This document shows, in pieces, positions 16,601 through 24,665 of a DNA stretch of 41,224 bases. Origin of the DNA: a virus; IMG/VR virus record IMGVR_UViG_3300042934_000901, positions 1 through 41,224 of that record, one strand, 5' to 3'. Both the position numbers and the translations under genes were made by a program. Below the pieces are notes generated by a model. The model did not search any database, was not told the origin of the DNA, and worked only from the letters and a program-made list of their open reading frames with translations. Every line of letters starts with the position of its first letter. The first letter of the stretch is position 1.

Positions 16601-18929
16601 CCAGCGCCACCTCCGATACAATGGCCAGCACTGTTATAGGGAGCGGCTCAGCCATACGGACACAGATCCGGCCTTCCCGGGTTGAGTTAGAATTCAGCGG
16701 CATTTCCTTGTCTCCGGTATAAATACGAGTCGGTTCACCATACTTTTCAATGGTTCTCATTTTGATCTCATGCATTTTTTTAAATGATGCCCCAACTTTA
16801 GCCCCTCGTGTGCTTTCCAGTCGCAGCGTTACCTTCACGATCTTTTTATACATCGTTTGAATCGTGCCGCTTTTGGTTTGAAAGTCAACATTAAGCGTCT
16901 GCAGATCGCAGGTGTAGGGTAGCCCAATATGAACCTTACCGGCTTCATAGGCAAGCGTTACTGCTCCACCTGTGACTACCCGTGGAGGATGAACATTACC
17001 GTCAGCCAGAATCGCTACCGTCTTACCCTCCAAATGATCCAGGCCAGGAAAGTGCGTTTTTGGCTCTCCGTCATAACTTAGACCACAGTCAACAAAATAC
17101 TGGTCTGCCGGGTCCATATACGTGAATACCTCGCCGTCTTCGTCCGTGTCACTATACAGAGCAGTTTCCCGGCTGGCCATCTGCTCAATAAAGCGCCTGG
17201 TCTGGCCGTTAATTGTGCGCCTGACGACAAACCATACCTCATCCCGATCTTCGCCAGGAACGGTGCAGACGCTCTCAAAGATTCCGTCCGTATCATGCCG
17301 GTGCCAGCCCCAAACCTCCTGCTTGCGTAAATAAGTAAAGCCTAGCAGCAGGCCGTCATCCCGGATGCACCAGACAATGCTACTCGGCTCTTGCTGATAG
17401 GCCCACTCCACAATCTTGCGCTTTTTAAATAAATGCTCGGCCAGCAGCGTGAGCGGATCAGAGTCCTCAAAGCTATCCGACGTCAGATCATACCCAATAT
17501 CCCGAACGATGGTCCCCTTAGACTGCGTATAAAGTATCCGATTGCCGACCACTAGCGGCTTTAGCTTCGACGCCCCAAAATATCCGTGCTGCAGCCCCAT
17601 ACTGGAACTGGGAGTAAACGCTGCATTATCTCCTGCCGGACCAATCGTCCAGTGACCGCCGGAAGTCATGGCAATTACCTTAGACAATGCCACCATAGAC
17701 CGGACAGCGTTCAGCTGCTGTGACACTAACGGGATGGTAATTGCGTCATCGTCCTGCGCTGTCGGATAGGTCACACCGAAATTAGGGTAATCACCGACCT
17801 TAGAGCTCCAGGGCGTTTGCGGTTCCGTCTTCGTATTGGCAAACAAAATCTTATTCTGATAAAAAACCACCGATGACGGCCACCCCCGGTAATCAGACCA
17901 GGAGCCTTCTGCCCACACATCAGTAACTGCTGCCGCCCCCAGCTCCTTTTTAACCGTTGCCGTAGCGTGTGTTGTGTCAGTAACCGCTGTAATCTCCACA
18001 ATTCCCAGCACATCATACGGATACCAGTGCAGATCCGCCCGGACACTGCCGCTGGTGTACTCTGCCATATCCACCCGGAGCAGGCAGATATCGTCTTCAT
18101 CGCCGCTTTCAATTACGTTATAGTCATTACCGGACGCATAAGAGCGCAGCACAGTCCAAGTGGTGCCGTTGTCCTCAGACTTCTTTAGCTGCAGCTTACC
18201 TGTCCATGTTCCATTCGTAATCAGCTGCCATTGTCCTTTCCCTTTCAGAGCCGTCGTATGACCAGCGCCGCCAAGCGTCTCGGATATGGACTGATCTTCT
18301 ACACTGTGTATCAGCTTAAAGAGCGCTCCCACATGACCGGGATAAAAAACAGCCGATGTCGCAACCAGCGAAACACTGCCGGTTACGGCACTCGGCGTTA
18401 TTGTTTTTGCTTTATCCAGGTTATTCGCCATAAAGGGTCCATCATGATAAGGATAATTAGTCAACGTCCAAGAGGTCTGCCCAAGGCGTGACAGCATTTT
18501 CGGCCGATATTTCCCATGGGCCAGATAGAGAACGTCTGCCGACTGGGTATAATCAATCTCCCGCAAATCCGCTTCCAGATAGGGAGTGATTACTGTCACC
18601 GGCTCCCCTTCCTGGGCATGGCCTTCTTCGTATATCACCTGGCCGCCCTGGTAAAAGAAATGGCAGTATCCCTCGCCAAACTCAATCGGGTAAGCCTGCT
18701 CCTCATTAAAACGAAACGGGATCAGGCGGCTTCGTTTATCATGGTGAATTGCATCGGCAATGCAATACGTCCCCGGCCTATTAACGGCTGCACCGTGAGG
18801 CAAGGCGTAAAAATTACGCATTGTCTTCAACCCTGTCGTATACCGCTGCAAATCTTGGCGGGCATCCATGACCGGACTAAACTCACCACCGGTAAACGAG
18901 TTTTGCATGATCTTTAACGGCTCTGCCAT
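16593..18929 (-). CDS. Tail tubular protein B-like (gp12-type nozzle)
   Basis: The 778-residue protein begins MAEPLKIMQNSFTGGEFSPVMDARQDLQRYTTGLKTMRNF. The pattern NSFTGGE(F/L)SP...R.D...Y..G...N.....HG...RPG is the signature of tail tubular protein B / gp12 of T7-like phages, the nozzle of the short tail. A beta-rich middle includes WSDYRGWPSSVVFYQNKILFANT, FGVTYPTAQDDDAI and VVGNRILYTQSKGTIVRDIGYDLTSDSF, all common in this family. The start has GAGGTG upstream. It lies immediately after tail tubular A, the conserved order in podoviruses. Confidence 0.88.
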   Translation of the reverse strand: MAEPLKIMQNSFTGGEFSPVMDARQDLQRYTTGLKTMRNFYALPHGAAVNRPGTYCIADAIHHDKRSRLIPFRFNEEQAYPIEFGEGYCHFFYQGGQVIYEEGHAQEGEPVTVITPYLEADLREIDYTQSADVLYLAHGKYRPKMLSRLGQTSWTLTNYPYHDGPFMANNLDKAKTITPSAVTGSVSLVATSAVFYPGHVGALFKLIHSVEDQSISETLGGAGHTTALKGKGQWQLITNGTWTGKLQLKKSEDNGTTWTVLRSYASGNDYNVIESGDEDDICLLRVDMAEYTSGSVRADLHWYPYDVLGIVEITAVTDTTHATATVKKELGAAAVTDVWAEGSWSDYRGWPSSVVFYQNKILFANTKTEPQTPWSSKVGDYPNFGVTYPTAQDDDAITIPLVSQQLNAVRSMVALSKVIAMTSGGHWTIGPAGDNAAFTPSSSMGLQHGYFGASKLKPLVVGNRILYTQSKGTIVRDIGYDLTSDSFEDSDPLTLLAEHLFKKRKIVEWAYQQEPSSIVWCIRDDGLLLGFTYLRKQEVWGWHRHDTDGIFESVCTVPGEDRDEVWFVVRRTINGQTRRFIEQMASRETALYSDTDEDGEVFTYMDPADQYFVDCGLSYDGEPKTHFPGLDHLEGKTVAILADGNVHPPRVVTGGAVTLAYEAGKVHIGLPYTCDLQTLNVDFQTKSGTIQTMYKKIVKVTLRLESTRGAKVGASFKKMHEIKMRTIEKYGEPTRIYTGDKEMPLNSNSTREGRICVRMAEPLPITVLAIVSEVALDG

Positions 18930-18933
18930 AGTA

Positions 18934-19533
18934 TCACCTCACCAGATAAGCCCGCGCCGAATGGGGCCGCTGCTTGTCGTTCTTCTTACTGCCGCCTTCC
19001 ACTGCTCCGGCCAGCTTGGCATTGGCAATAGCCAGCTGATACTTCGACATATTCTCCTGCGTCTTATTGGAGCTGTTTGTCAGCGGCATGGAAAGCTTCA
19101 GCGCCAGCTTATAGGTTAATGCCTCTTCAAAGAGTGGATCAAACAGATTGGCATCAACAACCTTGATCGTACATTTAGCATAGGCCTGGTAAATATCACA
19201 GCAGATATATTTCTCTGTACCGGTAGATACGATCTCATATTCATTCGGTATTTCCGCGTCAATCCCGCCAATGTCAAACACCTTCCGCACCCATAAGGCA
19301 TTAGGTGGATATTGATAGGCATATTGCCAGCCAGGGATCTCCTGATCAATTTGGCTTAGCAAAATTGTTTTAGTGGCAAAATTCCAGGGGAATTCCCGCA
19401 GCAGAGAATCCCTTGTTTTGGGATAATGCAAGCTGCAGACTTCTGCCTGGGGACTGTATTCATCCATTGCGTTTATAGAACCCTGTCCGATATGCGAGAG
19501 GGATTGATTGCAAATTTCAATGTCAGAGGGCAT
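18934..19533 (-). CDS. Tail tubular protein A-like (gp11-type adaptor)
   Basis: The 199-residue helical protein begins MPSDIEICNQSLSHIGQGSI and continues SLHYPKTRDSLLREFPWNFATK. N..L..IG, (C)..Y...RD.LLR..PWNFA is the well-known pattern of head-tail adaptor/tail tubular protein A. It would form a ring between portal and nozzle. An upstream in-frame ATG 15 codons earlier falls in the preceding terminator; TAGGAGGA is correctly spaced for ATG 19533. Confidence 0.88.
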   Translation of the reverse strand: MPSDIEICNQSLSHIGQGSINAMDEYSPQAEVCSLHYPKTRDSLLREFPWNFATKTILLSQIDQEIPGWQYAYQYPPNALWVRKVFDIGGIDAEIPNEYEIVSTGTEKYICCDIYQAYAKCTIKVVDANLFDPLFEEALTYKLALKLSMPLTNSSNKTQENMSKYQLAIANAKLAGAVEGGSKKNDKQRPHSARAYLVR

Positions 19534-19546
19534 ACATATTCCTCCT

Positions 19547-19586
19547 AAAAAACAAGAGAGGAATGAGCTTTTCCTCATTCCTCTCT
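19547..19586 (-). terminator. Terminator between head and tail genes
   Basis: A perfect 13-bp stem (AGAGAGGAATGAG with CTCATTCCTCTCT, 19555-19567/19574-19586, 6-nt loop) is followed on the minus strand by TTGTTTTTT. It sits after the acidic head gene and before tail tubular A. It probably acts as a partial terminator setting a high head to low tail transcript ratio. Confidence 0.85.
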
Positions 19587-19590
19587 ACTC

Positions 19591-19923
19591 TTATTTTTCC
19601 TCTTCCTTACCAGCCACGTCTTCATTAGGAGCTTCAGCACTTACAGCAGCTTGCTCCGGAGTTTCAGCATCCGCATCAGATTGCACCGGTACTCCTGTTT
19701 GCTCTTCAATTTGCAGTGGAGCTTTGGGTTTTTCTTTGTTTCGTCCTGGGGACTTAGGCTTTTCTTCAGTATTTACCACAAGCGGGACTATGGGATCGCC
19801 AATGCCCTCAAACGCAGTATTTTCTTCGATACCAGGGAAGTAGTCTACCTTTTCACCCTCATAGTACAGCCTGCCGACAAAAGCTTTCCGTACTACTTTA
19901 TATTTTGTATACTTTGCGTACAT
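19591..19923 (-). CDS. Hypothetical head-region protein with acidic disordered tail
   Basis: The 110-residue protein has a structured N-terminal third (MYAKYTKYKVVRKAFVGRLYYEGEKVDYF) and a long disordered region rich in Pro, Glu, Ala and Lys, ending in EEEK. Position between the cement protein and the tail genes suggests a virion accessory, but no family is recognised. ATG 19923 is preferred over an in-frame GTG two codons earlier because AAGGCGG is 7 nt upstream. Confidence 0.65.
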   Translation of the reverse strand: MYAKYTKYKVVRKAFVGRLYYEGEKVDYFPGIEENTAFEGIGDPIVPLVVNTEEKPKSPGRNKEKPKAPLQIEEQTGVPVQSDADAETPEQAAVSAEAPNEDVAGKEEEK

Positions 19924-19935
19924 AGTCACACCGCC

Positions 19936-20343
19936 TTATAATTCCATATCGTCATTGATATACATGACAACCTTGCCGGCCGTCATCGGACCAGTGGCAA
20001 CCGTGAAGTAAGCCCGCAGGTACTGCTCCAGATTTTGCATAGGTACCGGCCATACCCGGTGATATCCTTTTGCAAAAGTAGCTTTGCCTGTTGCAGGCAT
20101 TAAAGCCTGCAGCGTTGCCGGACTGCTAAAAGCGGCTGTATCATCGCTCTGCAGATCAACGGCCATTGTTGCAGCACCATCAGCCGTAAAAGTTTCTGTC
20201 ACTCGAAGATGCAGGTACAGTGGCCGCATCAAGGGGCCGGGAGAACAAAGATTAATCACTTTTGTGGAAGCGGCACTGGCCGTTACAGCCTGTGCCGGTA
20301 TTCCATTCGCCTGCCTGGTAAAACTAAGCTCAACGTCATACAT
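19936..20343 (-). CDS. Bbp16-like capsid cement protein
   Basis: The 135-residue beta-rich protein begins MYDVELSFTRQANGIPAQAVTASAASTKVINL and ends with an acidic YINDDMEL. The composition, the LQSDDTAAFSSPATLQ motif and placement directly after the major capsid gene match the Bbp16 family of capsid cement/decoration proteins named from Bordetella phage BPP-1. It would stabilise the shell after expansion. GGAGGG precedes the ATG. Confidence 0.75.
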   Translation of the reverse strand: MYDVELSFTRQANGIPAQAVTASAASTKVINLCSPGPLMRPLYLHLRVTETFTADGAATMAVDLQSDDTAAFSSPATLQALMPATGKATFAKGYHRVWPVPMQNLEQYLRAYFTVATGPMTAGKVVMYINDDMEL

Positions 20344-20377
20344 AAGTAAACCCTCCTTAAATCATTATTGTAAACTA

Positions 20378-21364
20378 CTAGGAAATGGCTGCCTCGTCTG
20401 TGTCAAGTGCATCACACAGCCGTAGTGGTACACCTAAAAATGCAGGAGTTATCTTTTTATTTGCCAGTTCCATCATGGTCAGAAAGGCATTTGCCTTGTT
20501 GATTGCCTTTTTAGTAAATGCAGCTTTTACTTTCCTGTCACAGTAAAAACGTGCACGCGGAGAAAGCTTCGGAACACTTTCAATCATATCAATCATTATG
20601 TTAAGCAAGTCTGCTGAAGTATCCGATCCACTACCAATACTCGCTAATGCAATCCGATCAATATTGCCACAACGAACAATTTTTTTGTAATTACGAACAG
20701 CAATACCCGTCCTCCATTCCCATAAATCTCGGTAAGCAGGCCAGTAAGTTCCATCATCAAGCTTGACAAGTTCCTCGCCATAGTCCTTGTGACTCAATCC
20801 AACTTCCGTATTCTTAGGATAAAAACCGCAGCAAGATTCTTCGCCCCAATCAATCAGCCAAAGGGAACGATTTGTCGATCCTGTCCCACCAGCTTTAAAC
20901 ACATAATTGCCAAAATCAGGTGTTGTCGTTGCTTTATAAAAATGCGCCAGACCATTAAAGCTCTGTGCATCTTCAGTTTTAACCCCATAAAATAATTCAT
21001 CTGCAATTTTGTTTCCCATAGCTCCAATGTGTGGCCTGTTTTGATTAGCCCGAAATCCAGCCTTATCATCAGCGGCATCTACAAGTTCTTTATCTACCAT
21101 TCCAAGGGTAGTAAACAAAGCTGCCTCCACTTTCAATTGCTTATGAGTCGCTTTATCAGAACCAATCCCTTGATTTACACCGCGAATACTAACTACTGGG
21201 TTAGTAGCCAATTGAGTAGTCTGCAACCCATATTCTCTATTCCCCGGAACAACATACATATCCTCAATGATGTCATTCTCCTCAGCTAAGATATCAATTA
21301 CCTTAGCTGCTCTGCCATCCGGGTCTTGCTGGGACGCATAATCTTTCCAAGTCACTCTATCCAT
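20378..21364 (-). CDS. Major capsid protein (BPP-1-like HK97-fold lineage)
   Basis: The 328-residue protein begins MDRVTWKDYASQQDPDGRAAKVIDILAEEN. It follows the scaffold-like gene and precedes the cement gene, the position of the major head protein, and it has a typical length. Recognisable features are the ATNPVVSIRGVNQGI stretch, GLAHFYKA, WLIDWGEESCCGFYPKNTEVGL and YCDRKVKAAFTKKA. No signal or membrane segment is present. A good GGAGG precedes the ATG. The exact fold is inferred from the family, not visible directly. Confidence 0.85.
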   Translation of the reverse strand: MDRVTWKDYASQQDPDGRAAKVIDILAEENDIIEDMYVVPGNREYGLQTTQLATNPVVSIRGVNQGIGSDKATHKQLKVEAALFTTLGMVDKELVDAADDKAGFRANQNRPHIGAMGNKIADELFYGVKTEDAQSFNGLAHFYKATTTPDFGNYVFKAGGTGSTNRSLWLIDWGEESCCGFYPKNTEVGLSHKDYGEELVKLDDGTYWPAYRDLWEWRTGIAVRNYKKIVRCGNIDRIALASIGSGSDTSADLLNIMIDMIESVPKLSPRARFYCDRKVKAAFTKKAINKANAFLTMMELANKKITPAFLGVPLRLCDALDTDEAAIS

Positions 21365-21389
21365 GTACTAACTACCTCCGTTATTTTAC

Positions 21390-21989
21390 TTATTTCATAT
21401 TAGGGTACAGGGCTTCGCCTAATGATTTTGGCTTAGTCGCCTTGCTGGGATCAATGAATTTTCCTTCCGAAATTTGCTCGCCAATAGACACAAACAGAGC
21501 AATCATTTCCGGATGAACATTGAAACCGGTTTCATTCAAAAAGTCTTTGAAGCTGTCACCAGCAAAGCGGTTCAGCGTATTCTTAGCAAGATTGATTTCT
21601 TCAGCCTTATACTTTTTCTCGCTTTCTTTCATCCAGCCTTGGACCTGCTCCTGTTGCTTGGCCTGCATACTAGCCATACGTGAGCCGTATAGGTCAACTA
21701 GCTCCTGTGCCTGCTCCTGTGTAAGGTTAAGCTTTTTGGCTGTTGCAAAAAAGTCTCCCGCAGTTTCACGGTCAAAGGTCATGCCTTCAGGAACATTAAA
21801 ATCCGCATACTCTTCTGGTGGACCAACTGGCTTTGCAGGTGGCTCTGACGGTGGCGTTGGCGGTGTAGCAGGTGGCTCTGCAGTTGGCGCTGGTGGCGTG
21901 GCAGGCGGTTCTGCTGGCGGCGTTGGCGGTACAGCAGGCGGCTCATCCGCATGATTCTGTAAATTAAATACAAAACGTTGTTTATCCAT
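21390..21989 (-). CDS. Scaffold-like head protein with proline-rich repeats
   Basis: The 199-residue protein has three parts: a short N-terminus (MDKQRFVFNLQNHAD), a disordered Pro-rich repeat region (residues about 16-59), and a helical, charged C-terminal domain (LNLTQEQAQELVDLYGSRMASMQAKQQEQVQGWMK..., SLGEALYPN). Charged helices with LTQEQAQ...L.....M...AK.QEQ are common in phage scaffolding proteins, and it lies just before the capsid gene in transcription order. It probably directs procapsid assembly. GGGGG precedes the ATG. Confidence 0.75.
   Translation of the reverse strand: MDKQRFVFNLQNHADEPPAVPPTPPAEPPATPPAPTAEPPATPPTPPSEPPAKPVGPPEEYADFNVPEGMTFDRETAGDFFATAKKLNLTQEQAQELVDLYGSRMASMQAKQQEQVQGWMKESEKKYKAEEINLAKNTLNRFAGDSFKDFLNETGFNVHPEMIALFVSIGEQISEGKFIDPSKATKPKSLGEALYPNMK
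21813..21944 (-). repeat. 33-bp tandem repeats encoding EPPAxPPxPPx
   Basis: Within the scaffold-like gene about four units of 11 residues (EPPAVPPTPPA, EPPATPPAPTA, EPPATPPTPPS, EPPAKPVGPP) are encoded by degenerate 33-bp repeats. The last unit is shortened. Copy number could vary by slippage without frameshift. Confidence 0.8.
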
Positions 21990-22000
21990 GATAATTCCCC

Positions 22001-22327
22001 CTATTCATTACGGGCTACCGAAGCATTAGCCCACATAACAGCCTCTTCCAGTTTGGTCATTGCTAATGATTTTTCCCTCGACTTAGGGCATAACTCATCA
22101 ATCAAATAGGCAAGCTCCTTAGCCTTATTTCTTAACGCTTCGTACTTTACCGGCTGACCATTGTTAGGCGAGTGATAGCTGAAATTATTTTCGATAACAG
22201 CCTGATCCGGGGTAACCGGAGTATCTTTTATATTCGGCCACACATAGTTACAACTACCGCAGACGTTGTTCCCATTTGGCCTTCTTTCAGTAGACACTCT
22301 AACGCCTTGGCATTTTGGACATTTCAT
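22001..22327 (-). CDS. Zinc-ribbon plus Acb2/Tad1-type hairpin domain protein
   Basis: The 108-residue protein starts with a zinc ribbon (C3, C6, C23, C26). Residues about 50-107 read YHSPNNGQPVKYEALRNKAK, then ELAYLIDELCPKSREKSLAM and TKLEEAVMWANASVARNE. The pattern H.P..GQ..KYE.iR..AKELA..Id.LcP.SrE.SLA.TKLEEAVMWANA.iARN is that of the Acb2/Tad1 helical hairpin, the core of phage proteins that bind cyclic nucleotide signals of CBASS (Acb2) or Thoeris (Tad1). It is expected to act as an oligomeric cytosolic sponge; which ligand is bound cannot be told. ATG 22327 is favoured by GGGGG 7 nt upstream. It lies inside the head gene block, so it should be expressed late. Confidence 0.82.
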   Translation of the reverse strand: MKCPKCQGVRVSTERRPNGNNVCGSCNYVWPNIKDTPVTPDQAVIENNFSYHSPNNGQPVKYEALRNKAKELAYLIDELCPKSREKSLAMTKLEEAVMWANASVARNE

Positions 22328-22332
22328 CACAT

Positions 22333-22361
22333 AACCCCCAAACTAAAATTACAGGGGGATT
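22333..22361 (-). promoter_or_regulatory. Possible hairpin masking the ribosome binding site of the Acb2/Tad1-type gene
   Basis: On the minus strand CCCCC (22354-22358) can pair with the GGGGG (22335-22339) that serves as ribosome binding site of the zinc-ribbon/Acb2-Tad1 gene, closing a 14-nt loop. Pairing would reduce initiation. It could also be a minor stem with no role. Confidence 0.35.
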
Positions 22362-22423
22362 AGCCCTGCGCAGATATGGACCACCTCCTTAAAGTACCTT
22401 CATAAATCGAGTGAGCAGCCATT

Positions 22424-22756
22424 TCACTTCTTATCACCTCTTTCTTTTTCAAGAATCGTTTCGCGCAGCTTCAGTTGAAATAAGAGGTATTCCCGTTCGG
22501 CCTTATGAACCAGGTCAACGCCGTCTAGCCCTAATTCCTTCATGCATCCTTTCAATAATAAAGCGACATTGCGCATCCCTTCTTTAAATTCCGTCTGACC
22601 GTCCGGGCTAAAGCTTATATTGTCTTGTCCGCAGCGCATGACAAGCCATTGAAAAAACCTGCGTCCCTGGGGCAGTTCCATTACAGCCTTCAGGTCATGC
22701 AGGTTTTGTTGTTGTAACTCTATTGCTATTTTCTTTTTCAGCTGCTCCTCTGTCAT
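22424..22756 (-). CDS. Bbp19-like virion-associated protein
   Basis: The 110-residue helical protein contains LKAVMELPQGRRFFQWLVMRCGQ and TEFKEGMRNVALLLKGCMKEL. L...pEGRRFl..LL..cg and EG.RN.aL.l are signature patterns of the Bbp19 family found between portal and scaffold genes in BPP-1-like podoviruses; its function is unknown. It overlaps the portal gene end by 4 nt (ATGA), indicating coupling. Confidence 0.75.
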   Translation of the reverse strand: MTEEQLKKKIAIELQQQNLHDLKAVMELPQGRRFFQWLVMRCGQDNISFSPDGQTEFKEGMRNVALLLKGCMKELGLDGVDLVHKAEREYLLFQLKLRETILEKERGDKK

Positions 22757-24450
22757 TGACCGGCACCGCCTCCCAAGCCGGGAATAAGCGCATCTAACGC
22801 ACTGCCTTGCCCGACAGGAGTATTACCCAGTGTATGCGCTCCCTGTGCAGCAATCTGAGCCATTTGTACATTCTGTTCCATTTGCTGCCGCTGTTCCCTG
22901 GCAGCACGGATTTGTTCAACCTTTTTATCATCCAGGATAAGGGACGGTGGAATACTGAGCATTTCCCCTGCCCGGTCAAGCGTTTCATCCCGATCCCACT
23001 TATCCATAACAGCAGGATCAGCACTACCCAGCTTTATCGCCAGATCAGAGAACTCATAAATCGCGGACATACCAGACAACTGTTGCGCCTGCGCCATGAT
23101 ATTAACATATTCAATCTTCATTACCCGGCCCTCAAGTACTTCAGGCGGTTTAGGGATACGACCACGCTTGTATAAGATTTCAAAAGTACGGTCAACAACC
23201 GGCTTCAGATATTCCGGCTGCAGCAAGGAAAAGGACGGGCCTATCAAACTCATTTTTTCCTGTACCCGCTCAATAATCTCTTGCCTGGTTACATTGCCAT
23301 AGTCGATATTCTCCAGCATACGGAACAGATCAACAAAAAAGTGACGCTTAATAGTCTCTTCTTTACTGGCCTTTAATGCATTGGCATCTGCCAAATTCAG
23401 CTTAACCTGATACAATTCCCTAATTGGAATATCATTCATACCACTGGAGTAATAATTCACTCCATTTGGCAAGGAGTTTAAGGCTGAACTCATGCTTTCT
23501 GCCGGTAGCTGTACCGGTGGATCAACCTGCTTTTTCACACCAACATGAATATCCTCATCGATGACCTGCACAGACTTACTATTTCTCAGCGCATAATGTC
23601 CTGGGCCAAAGCCATACACATCAGCGCCTTTTGTTTCCCATCGGCTGCACACTACAGGGAAGCTGTCGAAGCCGCCAATATCCAGGTAGTCACCGTCTTT
23701 GCACTGGTCCATCCAGTAGACATCAATGAACGGCTTATTCCATTTGTCAATCTTACCATTCTCAGCTGCCTGGTTGGCCATAAGCAGATGCTTTACTGCA
23801 AATACTTCCTCCAGCCGGTTTTGATCATAGCACCGCTGAACAATCTCAGGTACATTCTCCCGGCCAAACATGTCTATCAGTGCAGCAACTGTCATGTGAA
23901 TATTACGGGCAAATCTCCGAATCCGGCCGGTATGATCAACGCCGATAGCGAATTCACCAATCGTAAAGGTGCGATACCGGACATCACTTTCTTCATCTTC
24001 CACAACAAACATAGAAGCTGTGCCAAATGTTCCGCGCTCCTTATGGAACTTGTGACTTTCAGGATAGAAGTTCGACCGGCTAAAAGCATCATGCATGATT
24101 TTGGTTAAGTCATCATACCAATACCGGACTTCTTCCATCTGAGCAATCTCCGGATCAGGATCAGTCGCCCGGAACCACAGCCGTGTTGGAGAGGTGACAC
24201 CGTTCTGCATACCGGCACCATGGGTATTACTCGCATCAATACCGACCGTATTAATCAGGCTATCATCTTTTCGCTTACCGTCGTTTGGTTTGTCTCCATC
24301 AAAGGAACCTAGATACGGATTAATATAATCCCGTATTTCCTTCCATTCCGGAATCCAAGATTGCTGCTCTTGAAACAAGGCTTTATGAATGCGGTTTAGC
24401 TGGCTTTTCTTCAAAAAGTCATTTTCCTTGAGTCCATTCATATACTGCAT
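22753..24450 (-). CDS. Portal protein (head-to-tail connector, podovirus type)
   Basis: The protein of about 565 residues matches the podovirus head-to-tail connecting protein. Landmarks are KALFQEQQSWIPEWKEIRDYINPYLG near the N-terminus, GMQNGVTSPTRLWFRATDPD, HKERGTFGTASMFVVEDEESDVRYRTFTIGEFAIG and the C-terminal helical crown rich in Gln (RAAREQRQQMEQNVQMAQIAAQ). It forms the dodecameric ring for DNA entry and exit. A GTG at 24462 would add four residues, but AGGTGA is spaced 8 nt before ATG 24450. The 5' end overlaps or abuts the preceding small gene. Confidence 0.9.
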   Translation of the reverse strand: MQYMNGLKENDFLKKSQLNRIHKALFQEQQSWIPEWKEIRDYINPYLGSFDGDKPNDGKRKDDSLINTVGIDASNTHGAGMQNGVTSPTRLWFRATDPDPEIAQMEEVRYWYDDLTKIMHDAFSRSNFYPESHKFHKERGTFGTASMFVVEDEESDVRYRTFTIGEFAIGVDHTGRIRRFARNIHMTVAALIDMFGRENVPEIVQRCYDQNRLEEVFAVKHLLMANQAAENGKIDKWNKPFIDVYWMDQCKDGDYLDIGGFDSFPVVCSRWETKGADVYGFGPGHYALRNSKSVQVIDEDIHVGVKKQVDPPVQLPAESMSSALNSLPNGVNYYSSGMNDIPIRELYQVKLNLADANALKASKEETIKRHFFVDLFRMLENIDYGNVTRQEIIERVQEKMSLIGPSFSLLQPEYLKPVVDRTFEILYKRGRIPKPPEVLEGRVMKIEYVNIMAQAQQLSGMSAIYEFSDLAIKLGSADPAVMDKWDRDETLDRAGEMLSIPPSLILDDKKVEQIRAAREQRQQMEQNVQMAQIAAQGAHTLGNTPVGQGSALDALIPGLGGGAGQ

Positions 24451-24454
24451 GTCA

Positions 24455-24661
24455 TCACTCACCTAACAGCTTTTTCTTAGTACTGCCGGTATCAGCCAAA
24501 CCGGAGCCGCTTGTCAGGATATTGTTTTTAAACCCTGCCGCCGCTGCCTGCCGCTTACGCTCTTTATCCGAGGCTTGCTTCATAGCTGTTGCTTCCGAAT
24601 TGTCGACCTGCCGGGGAGCCGGGGCTATCGGCTCTGTCTTTGGCGTACTTGAAAAACACAT
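24455..24661 (-). CDS. Small head-region protein, unknown function
   Basis: The 68-residue protein begins MCFSSTPKTEPIAPAPRQVDNSEATAMKQASDKERKRQ and has a Gly/Ser/Lys-rich end. Short Met-Cys-Phe-Ser proteins with Pro- and Ala-rich sequence are common between terminase and portal in this phage group. No domain is evident. A longer open frame to 24727 overlaps the terminase; AAAGGAG 11 nt before ATG 24661 decides the start. Confidence 0.65.
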   Translation of the reverse strand: MCFSSTPKTEPIAPAPRQVDNSEATAMKQASDKERKRQAAAAGFKNNILTSGSGLADTGSTKKKLLGE

Positions 24662-24665
24662 CTCA

